Position numbers and translations under genes: made by a program. Below the pieces are notes generated by a model. The model was not told the DNA's origin. It was given only the letters and a program-made list of their open reading frames with translations, and did no database searches. From positions 1 to 5,175 of the forward strand of contig DSAJ01000031.1 in assembly GCA_011372835.1 (NCBI GenBank): a stretch of DNA of 5,175 bases, written 5' to 3'. The DNA is from Methanomicrobia archaeon (GTDB lineage Archaea > Methanobacteriota_B > Thermococci > Methanofastidiosales > NM3). Below are positions 1 through 5,025 of this stretch, piece after piece (the first letter of the stretch is position 1; every line of letters begins with the position of its first letter).

Positions 1-10
1 ATGTAGTACC

Positions 11-721
11 ATGTTCGCATGCATCATGGTGGAACCCAAGACGCCCGGAAACATCGGTGCCGTTGCACGCAGCATGGCAAACTTTGATATCTCTGGGCCA
101 CTCATACTCGTTAATCCGATTTATCTCAACGATGAGGCCTACATGCTGGCATGTGGCGCAACGGCCATTCTCGACGAGGCCACCATCGTTCCCACATATG
201 ACGATGCGCTCTCGCTTGTCGACTACGCCATAGCGACATCCCGGGAGGCCGGCCATGCGTACAACGTGCGCAGGATACCGCTTCATCCCGACGACCTCTC
301 GCGCGCACTCGACCTCGACGGCACCGTGGCCATCGTTTTGGGCCGAGAGGATTCGGGCCTTACGAATGGGGAGGTCGAGCGCTCAGACATGCTGGTGACC
401 ATCCCTGCAAGCGGCGCATACCCTACGCTCAACGTTGCACACGCGGCAACGATCATCTTCTACGAGCTGTTCAAGGCATGCGGCAGGCCGCATGCGCGAA
501 GGGAACAAGCAGCGTCGCGAGAGGAGCGCGAGATGTTATATGAGGATTTTGACAACATAGTGCACATGATCGACCATAGGCCATATCGGCACCGCACCTC
601 ATCGCTCATCTTTCGCAGGGTCGTGGCCCGTTCGTTTATCACATCTCGCGAGGCATACACCCTTAAGGGCGTGTTGCGCAAGACGGCCCGTCGCCTCAAG
701 GGTGCTGCACAAGATATTTGA
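11..721 (+). CDS. trmJ: TrmJ-like SPOUT RNA 2'-O-methyltransferase (TrmH/SpoU family)
   Basis: Predicted S-adenosylmethionine-dependent methyltransferase that methylates a ribose 2'-OH in RNA; the TrmJ group acts on tRNA anticodon-loop position 32. All three SpoU motifs are visible in the 236-residue product. Motif 1 is N14-I-G-A-V-A-R20 near the N-terminus, motif 2 is G111-R-E-D-S-G-L117, and motif 3 is Y137-P-T-L-N141 followed by a helix ending FYEL. Motifs 2 and 3 form the SAM-binding trefoil knot, and N14 and R20 are the usual catalytic-side residues. A basic helical C-terminal extension (about residues 165-232, ending in a KGVLRKTARRLK-like helix) matches the TrmJ subgroup rather than the shorter TrmL type, and the length is near the ~245 residues of bacterial TrmJ. 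ATG at 11 gives the expected short lead-in to motif 1, but no in-frame stop lies upstream in the window, so a more upstream start is not excluded. Substrate specificity is inferred. Confidence 0.9.
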   Translation: MFACIMVEPKTPGNIGAVARSMANFDISGPLILVNPIYLNDEAYMLACGATAILDEATIVPTYDDALSLVDYAIATSREAGHAYNVRRIPLHPDDLSRALDLDGTVAIVLGREDSGLTNGEVERSDMLVTIPASGAYPTLNVAHAATIIFYELFKACGRPHARREQAASREEREMLYEDFDNIVHMIDHRPYRHRTSSLIFRRVVARSFITSREAYTLKGVLRKTARRLKGAAQDI

Positions 722-743
722 ATGATCCCTATGATGTAGTCAT

Positions 744-1103
744 ATGGGGACTGACAATGAGAAGGTAGCACTGTTCGCGTTCAACGGGGAGCCCATGTGC
801 TTCGTGCACGCCCTGCTCAACGCGTTCGACCTTAGGGACAAGGGCCATGACGTGAAGCTCATCATCGAGGGAAGCGCAACGAAGCTCATAAAGGACCTTT
901 CAGACCCGCAAACACCGTTTGCGCCGCTCTACACACGTGCTCGCGATGAAGGGCTTATCGACTGCGTATGCAGGGCGTGTTCCACGAAGATGGGCACTAT
1001 CAGGGAGGCAGAGAATCAATCGTTGCCGCTTTGCGACGAGATGTCTGGCCACCCCAGCATGGGGCGCTACATGGCCGAAGGATATACGATCATAGCCCTG
1101 TGA
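744..1103 (+). CDS. DsrE-family small cytoplasmic protein with cysteine cluster
   Basis: A 119-residue soluble protein that I recognise as a DsrE/DsrF-like family member (related to sulfur-relay and 'predicted peroxiredoxin' proteins). The N-terminal strand VALFAFNGE (8-16) is followed by a helix with C19 and H22. A G-HDVKLIIEG segment (34-43) forms the second strand. A cysteine cluster C74-V-C76-R-A-C79 follows GLID, then C97, and the C-terminal G102-H-P-S-M segment and GYTII strand close the fold. In DsrE/TusD-type proteins a cysteine can carry persulfide sulfur; here the role is unknown, and five cysteines in 119 residues suggest thiol or metal chemistry. ATG 744 is the only sensible start. 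No clear Shine-Dalgarno precedes it, and an A/T-rich AAGATATTTG about 25-33 bases upstream could be a weak TATA box for a leaderless transcript. It starts 22 bases after the methyltransferase stop, so co-transcription is also possible. Confidence 0.85.
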   Translation: MGTDNEKVALFAFNGEPMCFVHALLNAFDLRDKGHDVKLIIEGSATKLIKDLSDPQTPFAPLYTRARDEGLIDCVCRACSTKMGTIREAENQSLPLCDEMSGHPSMGRYMAEGYTIIAL

Positions 1104-1125
1104 ACGGCACATCTTCAAACCACAA

Positions 1126-1143
1126 CATTTAAATACTGTATAC
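1126..1143 (+). promoter_or_regulatory. Archaeal promoter (TATA box) of the L10e gene, with GTATAC element
   Basis: CATTTAAATA contains a textbook archaeal TATA box (TTTAAATA, 1128-1135) in the 71-base gap between the DsrE and L10e genes. Transcription would be expected to start some 25 bases downstream, around 1155-1160, leaving a short leader with a Shine-Dalgarno. Directly 3' of the box is TGTATAC (1137-1143), whose core GTATAC is palindromic. The same pair of elements recurs upstream of the gene at 5026. Confidence 0.75.
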
Positions 1144-1163
1144 ACTAGTTCAGACAAAAAGAT

Positions 1164-1169
1164 GGTGAT
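1164..1169 (+). promoter_or_regulatory. Shine-Dalgarno of L10e (GGTGAT)
   Basis: GGTGAT is the perfect complement of AUCACC in the archaeal 16S rRNA 3' end and sits 5 bases before ATG 1175, which fixes the start of the L10e gene. Confidence 0.85.
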
Positions 1170-1174
1170 ATCGT

Positions 1175-1684
1175 ATGGCTTCTTTGAGACCAGGGAAGAT
1201 TGACCGCAAAGTAAGCGGACCAGCATATACGCGCAAGGAGTATGTGCGAAGCGTCCCACAGTGCAAGATCGTTCATTTTGATATGGGACTTAAGAATCAC
1301 GACTTCAAATACGCAGTTCATCTCTTAGTCGACGACGACGTACAGTTGCGCCATAACTGCCTTGAGGCGGCACGTATCGTCATCAACAGGCACCTCGAGA
1401 AGCGCGTGGGTAGGAACATGTACTACCTCAAGGTACGAACGTTTCCCCACCAGATCCTCAGGATGAACGCCATGGCAACGGGCAACAAGGCAGACAGGTA
1501 CGGAAACGGAATGCGGCTTTCATTTGGAAAGACCGTGGGGCTTGCCGCACGATGCAAGCGCGGACAGAAGCTTATGTCCGCATACGTCAACAAGACGCAG
1601 ATCAACAAGGCGAAGCAAGGCCTGAAGAAGGCAGGTTACAAGCTTCCAACGAAGACGCGAATCGTCATTGAGGAATTAGCATAA
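1175..1684 (+). CDS. rpl10e: Large-subunit ribosomal protein L10e (uL16 family)
   Basis: The 169-residue basic protein is the archaeal/eukaryotic L10e, homologous to bacterial L16. It binds 23S rRNA near the peptidyl-transferase centre and tRNA-accommodation corridor of the 50S subunit. Recognisable segments are the N-terminal LRPGKIDRKVSGPAYTRKEY, then VPQCKIVHFDMG (28-39). An ARIVINRHLEK helix (66-76) precedes Y82-Y-L-K-V-R-T-F-P-H, the conserved core leading into ILRMNAMATGNKADR. The G-M-R-L-S-F-G-K segment follows, and the C-terminal helix is rich in K (NKAKQGLKKAGYKLPTKTRIVIEE). Its length is typical for the archaeal family and it is intact. The start is supported by GGTGAT 5 bases upstream and by the usual MASLRP-type N-terminus. 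It has its own promoter and stands as a single highly expressed gene between unrelated neighbours. Confidence 0.97.
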   Translation: MASLRPGKIDRKVSGPAYTRKEYVRSVPQCKIVHFDMGLKNHDFKYAVHLLVDDDVQLRHNCLEAARIVINRHLEKRVGRNMYYLKVRTFPHQILRMNAMATGNKADRYGNGMRLSFGKTVGLAARCKRGQKLMSAYVNKTQINKAKQGLKKAGYKLPTKTRIVIEELA

Positions 1685-1705
1685 TCTCTTTCCTCTTTTC
1701 CTTCT
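1685..1705 (+). terminator. Possible T/pyrimidine-rich terminator after L10e
   Basis: Immediately after the L10e stop there is an almost pure pyrimidine stretch with several T clusters (CTCTTTCCTCTTTTCCTTCT). Archaeal RNA polymerase terminates at T-rich tracts on the coding strand without a required hairpin. The longest T run here is only four, so this is tentative. Confidence 0.35.
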
Positions 1706-1736
1706 GGTACATTACCATTCATTCGTAGTGAGCACC

Positions 1737-2513
1737 ATGACACACACCACGGGCGGTAGTATTGCACGCGTGGAGTTCCACGCACCATATCACCCCAACG
1801 TCCTCGTCCGTGTGCTCGACAAGTACTATAGCATCGACGGCGCATGCTCGAATCGTTCTGACAAGTATGTCCACTGGATCACTCATTTTCACTTCGATCA
1901 TATCCGCTCCTCGGTGGCGGGCGGTGCCGACTTCCTTTTGAAGCAGGACGAGAAGATCACGATCTATGCGCCCGACGACAAGACGCCCGTGGAAGAGGGG
2001 CTCAACGTGTTCGACATCCACCAACACCTCTACAATACGCATTCCAAGGGCAAGCGCCTGCTCGTTCCCGTCAATGGCAATGAGAACCTGCAGATAAACG
2101 GAACCACCATCGAGTCGGTGCCCCTGAAGCATTCCGTTCCGAACAATGCGATATTCCTCAAGAACAGCGAGGCAGACTTCACCGTGTTTGTCACCGGCGA
2201 CTGGCTGGGTTCGGACGAGGAGAATCGTGAGGCGATCGTCTCGCGCGAACCGTCGATACTCATCTCCGAATGCCGCTACATACAGCCTGATACCTACGAC
2301 ATGACGTCCACACGCATGCATACCCACCTCAACGATCTCCTGGCGCTAAAGGAGCTTTTGCCCGATACCGTCATCATACCATACCATCTTTCGAGGACCT
2401 TTTCTGACATCTCGTATCTACGGACCGTCTTCAAAAAGCACGGATTCGTCTTTGGCAAAAAGATACTCTTTTTCAACGATACCGACTCCTACAGGATCAC
2501 CGAGGAATTCTGA
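1737..2513 (+). CDS. Metallo-beta-lactamase-fold hydrolase, RNase Z-like
   Basis: The 258-residue protein (from ATG 1737) has the ligand set of a di-zinc MBL-fold hydrolase. The HxHxDH motif is H50-F-H-F-D54-H55 after a WIT strand, a third-site H132 lies in VPLKHS, the bridging Asp is D155 in FVTGDW, and H217 is in IIPYHLSR. A further H195 in an MHTHLNDLLALKE helix lies 22 residues before H217, the same spacing as the additional conserved His in RNase Z, and PYHLSRTF resembles the RNase Z HFSxRY end. However, the usual RNase Z N-terminal FLGTGG-type strand and a long exosite arm between H132 and D155 are absent. Function is therefore open: a tRNA 3'-end nuclease or another phosphodiesterase-type MBL enzyme. 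GTG 1728 is an alternative in-frame start; I prefer ATG 1737, which has a GTGAG (1728-1732) as a weak Shine-Dalgarno 4 bases upstream. No signal peptide is visible, so it should be cytoplasmic. Confidence 0.8.
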   Translation: MTHTTGGSIARVEFHAPYHPNVLVRVLDKYYSIDGACSNRSDKYVHWITHFHFDHIRSSVAGGADFLLKQDEKITIYAPDDKTPVEEGLNVFDIHQHLYNTHSKGKRLLVPVNGNENLQINGTTIESVPLKHSVPNNAIFLKNSEADFTVFVTGDWLGSDEENREAIVSREPSILISECRYIQPDTYDMTSTRMHTHLNDLLALKELLPDTVIIPYHLSRTFSDISYLRTVFKKHGFVFGKKILFFNDTDSYRITEEF

Positions 2514-2548
2514 CCCTCTCACAAGAGCGCTCGAAGCAAAACACTCTT

Positions 2549-3427
2549 ATGTCGTTGCGACGACATCTCATGAGGGCAATGAACAAGCGCATAGTGGTCT
2601 TAACCATCGTGGCGGTGATACTGGGTGGCACAGCGCTGTGGGCAACAAGCGCGCCTTCGGCACGCCCCACTTATGTGTTCATAACTATCGACACCGAACC
2701 AGATTTTCCGCCGTACATGGATTCATACCGAGGGATCGAGGAGGGCATACCCGTCCTTCTTGACCTCTTCGAGGCTTACGATGTCAAGGCAACGTTTCTT
2801 GTTACCGGTAACGTGGCGAAGCATTATCCCGATATGGTCCGCTTGATGGCCGAGGAACACGAGATCGGCTGTCATGCCTTTTCCCACCGCCCTCTCACGT
2901 CGCTTTCATACGAGGTCAAGCTGCAGGAGATAGAGGTCACGACGTCGATGCTCGAATCGATCGTGGGGCGGGACGTAACATCGTTTCGCGCACCTTACCA
3001 CAAATGCGACGAGGACGTCGTATCGATACTGGAGGAGCTCGGATATCTCGTCGAGTCCTCTGCCGCTACGGGAATCGAGGTGCCCTACCATCCGTCACAA
3101 GAGGACTGGTTGTCGGTTGGGGAAATGAACATCCTTCGCATCCCCGTGACACGGGATCCGGTCTTGATGTATCCCTACGACCTCGAGGGACGATCGTGGC
3201 CCGATGTGGCAAAACAAATACTTTCACGCGAACATGCGCCCGGGGTGATCGTGATCGGTATGCATCCATGGGAGTTTGTCGACCTCGACCTCGACCCCCG
3301 ATATGGCGCATATTCACGCTTGTGCGGCGAGGAGACGTATAACGATCTGCGCGATCTGTTGCACTATCTATCCTCACAGGACATCACGTACCTGAGCTTG
3401 TCCGAGGGATACGATGTGTTCGCGTGA
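2549..3427 (+). CDS. Membrane-anchored polysaccharide deacetylase (NodB/CE4 fold)
   Basis: Predicted metal-dependent carbohydrate deacetylase acting outside the membrane. A basic N-terminus (RRHLMRAMNKR) precedes a hydrophobic segment (about 15-31), a signal peptide or anchor. The NodB motifs follow in order. Motif 1 is TID48-T-E50-P-D; motif 2 is the metal-binding H109-A-F-S-H113 after EIGC. Motif 3 is F-R147-A-P-Y150, and a late motif is H239 in VIGMHPWEF. The strand ATFLVTGN between motifs 1 and 2 is typical. Motif 1 is D-x-E instead of the classic TFDDG, a variant I associate with other NodB-fold branches such as the exopolysaccharide/XrtA-linked deacetylases. The 292-residue length fits a single catalytic domain. 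Start is uncertain: in-frame ATGs lie at 2549, 2570 and 2579, and 2579 would give a cleaner MNKR signal sequence, but none has a well-placed Shine-Dalgarno. Its stop lies 7 bases before the preferred start of the glycosyltransferase-like gene, suggesting joint work on a surface glycan. The substrate is unknown. Confidence 0.87.
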   Translation: MSLRRHLMRAMNKRIVVLTIVAVILGGTALWATSAPSARPTYVFITIDTEPDFPPYMDSYRGIEEGIPVLLDLFEAYDVKATFLVTGNVAKHYPDMVRLMAEEHEIGCHAFSHRPLTSLSYEVKLQEIEVTTSMLESIVGRDVTSFRAPYHKCDEDVVSILEELGYLVESSAATGIEVPYHPSQEDWLSVGEMNILRIPVTRDPVLMYPYDLEGRSWPDVAKQILSREHAPGVIVIGMHPWEFVDLDLDPRYGAYSRLCGEETYNDLRDLLHYLSSQDITYLSLSEGYDVFA

Positions 3428-3428
3428 G
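3424..3428 (+). promoter_or_regulatory. Shine-Dalgarno GTGAG for the glycosyltransferase-like gene
   Basis: GTGAG overlaps the deacetylase stop codon (TGA 3425-3427) and lies 6 bases before ATG 3435. This favours 3435 over the earlier in-frame ATG 3414 and suggests translational coupling of the two genes. Confidence 0.5.
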
Positions 3429-3434
3429 AGAAGG

Positions 3435-4190
3435 ATGCCTTCCTCGAGGGTAAGGCCGGGCAACAGTTATGTTGTCGCCACAATCGTTCTCATTGTGGCC
3501 ATCATGCTCCTTACCATCGTTCGGATATCCCATTATCCCCTCTTCATCGATCCGTACTACCATCTCTCCATCATGCGGCTCTTTGATGCCGCTGGTGGGA
3601 TCACGTCGTGGGACACGTTGCAGTTCGCACCGTGGGGGCGCCCCTTGCTCTATCCGCCCCTGCTGCCCGTGCTTCTTTCCATACCGTTTGCCCTTGGAAT
3701 CTCCCCACTGTCGATAGCACAGGGTTCAAGCGCATGTGTCTATCCCCTCACGCTCATCGTTGTGGCATACGTGACGTATTCGTTCTACGGGGCGCGCAGC
3801 GCACTCATTGCAACGCTTTTTACCGCTTCACTGTGGATGTTTATGTACAAATCTTCCTATTTGATGCCTTCGAGCCTCGCTTACGTCTTCATACTTCTGG
3901 CATACCTTTGCATCCATCGAGGAAGATGGATTGCCGCTGCATTGCTGCTGTCGGGAGCGTTCTATACGCATCTTAGTCTCCCCCACATATGCGTGGTCCC
4001 GCTTCTCGCATGGGCGGCGATCGATAGTACCGCCCGTCGATCGATCGTGAGGTCGTTGGCGCTGGCATACGTACTCTTCTTACCGTGGGGGTTCACCTCG
4101 CTACCAACATGGACTTCGTTCATACTCTTTCGATCGTCGGGCATGGAACATTCAACATCGTCGTTGCACTGCTCGCGATCCTGGGACTAG
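3435..4190 (+). CDS. N-terminal segment of the GT-C-like protein (frame 3)
   Basis: Read without recoding, this gives 251 residues. Residues 1-219 are plausible: TM1, the D39-P-Y-Y-H43 loop, FAPWGRPLLYPPLLP, then hydrophobic helices around LTLIVVAYVTYSFYG, ALIATLFTASLWMFM, LAYVFILLAYLCI, AAALLLSGAFYTHLSLPHI and LALAYVLFLPW. The last ~32 residues after the G5 run are polar, Ser-rich and out of keeping, ending at TAG 4188-4190; they are most likely out-of-frame reading. An upstream in-frame ATG at 3414 exists but overlaps the deacetylase. Confidence 0.65.
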   Translation: MPSSRVRPGNSYVVATIVLIVAIMLLTIVRISHYPLFIDPYYHLSIMRLFDAAGGITSWDTLQFAPWGRPLLYPPLLPVLLSIPFALGISPLSIAQGSSACVYPLTLIVVAYVTYSFYGARSALIATLFTASLWMFMYKSSYLMPSSLAYVFILLAYLCIHRGRWIAAALLLSGAFYTHLSLPHICVVPLLAWAAIDSTARRSIVRSLALAYVLFLPWGFTSLPTWTSFILFRSSGMEHSTSSLHCSRSWD

Positions 4191-4666
4191 CAGTATCGAT
4201 CAATCTCGTGCGTGCGGGGCAACGCAGATACGTCCTCTTCCCTGCCCTCGTATGCTCTCTTCTGGTCATCGTGCCGTTTTATTCGCACCGTTTCTTCTTT
4301 CATGCGGTCATACCGCTTTCGATCCTGGCCGCCATTGGGCTCGACTGGGCATTGGAGTCGCTGACCCGCCGGATGCCTGAACGAGGAAGGCTGCTTAGTA
4401 CGGGTGTCCTCGTTGTGGTTATTACCTTTTCATTGTGCGGAGCCGTCGTCTACGAGGGGGGTACAGCGACGATGGTACTGGCATCATCAAGCATCGGCGC
4501 ATGTTCATCCAGGATAGTGCCCTCATGCACCTGGCAACGGGCGACCTCCCTCCTCAATCGTATGTCTCCAACAGCGACATCACCACCGTTGTCGAGGGGA
4601 TACGGGAACATACATCCCTCGACGACATCATCCTTGTCGACACGGGACCCCTTGCATGCGTCGTGA
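4085..4666 (+). CDS. Middle segment of the GT-C-like protein (frame 2)
   Basis: GTG 4085 is only the first possible start codon in this frame and lies just before the G-run; I see no ribosome-binding site and regard this as a continuation, not a separate gene. Residues up to about 4459 encode four hydrophobic helices (around FNIVVALLAILGLAVSI, YVLFPALVCSLLVIVPF, FFHAVIPLSILAAIGL and LLSTGVLVVVITFSLCGAVV). After the G6 run the frame turns into Ser/Thr/Pro-rich sequence ending at 4666, typical of a non-coding frame. Confidence 0.5.
   Translation: MGVHLATNMDFVHTLSIVGHGTFNIVVALLAILGLAVSINLVRAGQRRYVLFPALVCSLLVIVPFYSHRFFFHAVIPLSILAAIGLDWALESLTRRMPERGRLLSTGVLVVVITFSLCGAVVYEGGTATMVLASSSIGACSSRIVPSCTWQRATSLLNRMSPTATSPPLSRGYGNIHPSTTSSLSTRDPLHAS
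4087..4091 (+). other. Frame break 1 at a G5 run
   Basis: The reading CCG TGG GGG TTC leads to a stop 33 codons later. With one more G it reads P-W-G-V-H-L-A-T-N-M and continues into clear membrane helices. The exact position could lie anywhere between roughly 4060 and 4150, but the G-run is the simplest site. Confidence 0.6.
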
Positions 4667-4965
4667 CCTCCCTTACGGGCAGGGCCACCACGAACGGCAT
4701 GTTCAAGGAGGTCGCACCGCCTGAGACCTCGTACCGAAAGCTCCCGCCCCTCCGGGCCTACCTCGTTCGGTTCCGTATCGAAGGCACAGATCCGAGCCAT
4801 ACAGTCGTGGCAACCGAAACGCTATCGCTTGTCGTACGGGACGACGATGCAATGTATGCGAGTCGCAGCGTGCTTTCAGCCTCGGTGCCGTATGCCGTGG
4901 CATATGCGTTCGTATGCTTATGGGCGATAATCACGATTCACGACGCATGGCGGAAAAAGACGTGA
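4435..4965 (+). CDS. C-terminal segment of the GT-C-like protein (frame 1)
   Basis: From the G6 run onwards this frame carries the coding signal: YSDDGTGIIKHRR, then a soluble region with MHLATGDLPPQSYVSNSDI, DDIILVDTGPLACVVTSLTGR and LPPLRAYLVRFRIEG, and a final membrane helix VPYAVAYAFVCLWAIITI followed by a basic tail and TGA 4963-4965. The first eight codons (from GTG 4435) overlap the middle segment in another frame and are probably not translated. The soluble region would face outside if the fold is GT-C-like. I do not recognise this domain. Confidence 0.5.
   Translation: MRSRRLRGGYSDDGTGIIKHRRMFIQDSALMHLATGDLPPQSYVSNSDITTVVEGIREHTSLDDIILVDTGPLACVVTSLTGRATTNGMFKEVAPPETSYRKLPPLRAYLVRFRIEGTDPSHTVVATETLSLVVRDDDAMYASRSVLSASVPYAVAYAFVCLWAIITIHDAWRKKT
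4456..4462 (+). other. Frame break 2 at a G6 run (GGGGGGT)
   Basis: In the incoming frame the codons are TAC GAG GGG GGT ACA. One more G, or a -1 step, gives Y-E-G-G-Y-S-D-D and enters the open C-terminal frame. The heptamer G GGG GGT in the incoming register fits the X XXY YYZ pattern of -1 slippery sites. Confidence 0.55.
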
Positions 4966-4979
4966 TGGGCAACGATACA

Positions 4980-4998
4980 CATTTAAATGGATGTATAC
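4980..4998 (+). promoter_or_regulatory. Archaeal promoter (TATA box) of the repeat-protein gene, with GTATAC element
   Basis: CATTTAAAT (TATA core 4982-4988) is followed by TGTATAC (4992-4998), in the 60-base gap between the frameshifted gene and ATG 5026. The layout closely copies the L10e promoter, suggesting strong or similarly controlled transcription. Confidence 0.7.
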
Positions 4999-5013
4999 CT
5001 TTTTCTGTAATAA

Positions 5014-5019
5014 GGTGAT
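5014..5019 (+). promoter_or_regulatory. Shine-Dalgarno GGTGAT of the repeat-protein gene
   Basis: AAGGTGATT contains a perfect 16S 3'-end complement, 6 bases before ATG 5026, which makes this start secure although the gene runs off the window. Confidence 0.8.
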
Positions 5020-5025
5020 TATACT

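Larger units (their letters stand above)
3435..4965 (+). pseudogene. Polytopic GT-C-like membrane glycosyltransferase, interrupted by two frameshifts
   Basis: Three consecutive open segments in frames 3, 2 and 1 together read as one membrane protein of 510 residues. The joins are best placed at G5 (4087-4091, after residue ~219) and G6 (4456-4461, after residue ~342). Each needs one extra G, or a -1 ribosomal step, to continue. The reconstructed protein has TM1 at about 12-29 and then an outer loop with D39-P-Y-Y-H43 and W-G-R-P-x-x-Y-P-P (67-75). About nine more hydrophobic helices run to residue ~340, followed by a soluble domain of ~145 residues and a final TM near the C-terminus (VPYAVAYAFVCLWAIITI) with a basic KKT tail. 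The acidic motif in the first outer loop plus many TMs and a C-terminal outer domain is the plan of GT-C enzymes (STT3/AglB, ArnT-like), which use lipid-linked sugar donors; the exact family is not recognised. It directly follows the deacetylase. It may be a true pseudogene, a sequencing artefact or a recoded gene. Confidence 0.7.

Noticed and set aside
711..720. AAGATATTTG as a TATA box for the DsrE-family gene
   Set aside because: The distance suits a leaderless start, but the sequence lies inside the end of the methyltransferase gene and is a poor match compared with the two clear TTTAAAT boxes.
1719..2327. Long minus-strand open frame (about 200 codons) opposite the MBL gene
   Set aside because: It lies entirely over a gene with complete metal-binding motifs, its translation shows no recognisable domain, and GC-rich codon periodicity commonly opens the antisense frame.
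2516..2527. CTCT/AGAG mini-hairpin just after the MBL stop
   Set aside because: A 4-base-pair stem without a following T-run is not a credible terminator.
2525..2532. GAGCGCTC palindrome in the gap before the deacetylase
   Set aside because: An isolated 8-base palindrome with no second copy or promoter context is expected by chance.
3004..3377. Open frames on both strands over the deacetylase, very rich in Arg
   Set aside because: Arg/Gly/Pro-rich composition without motifs is typical of off-frame reading of a GC-rich gene; the deacetylase frame carries all the NodB motifs here.
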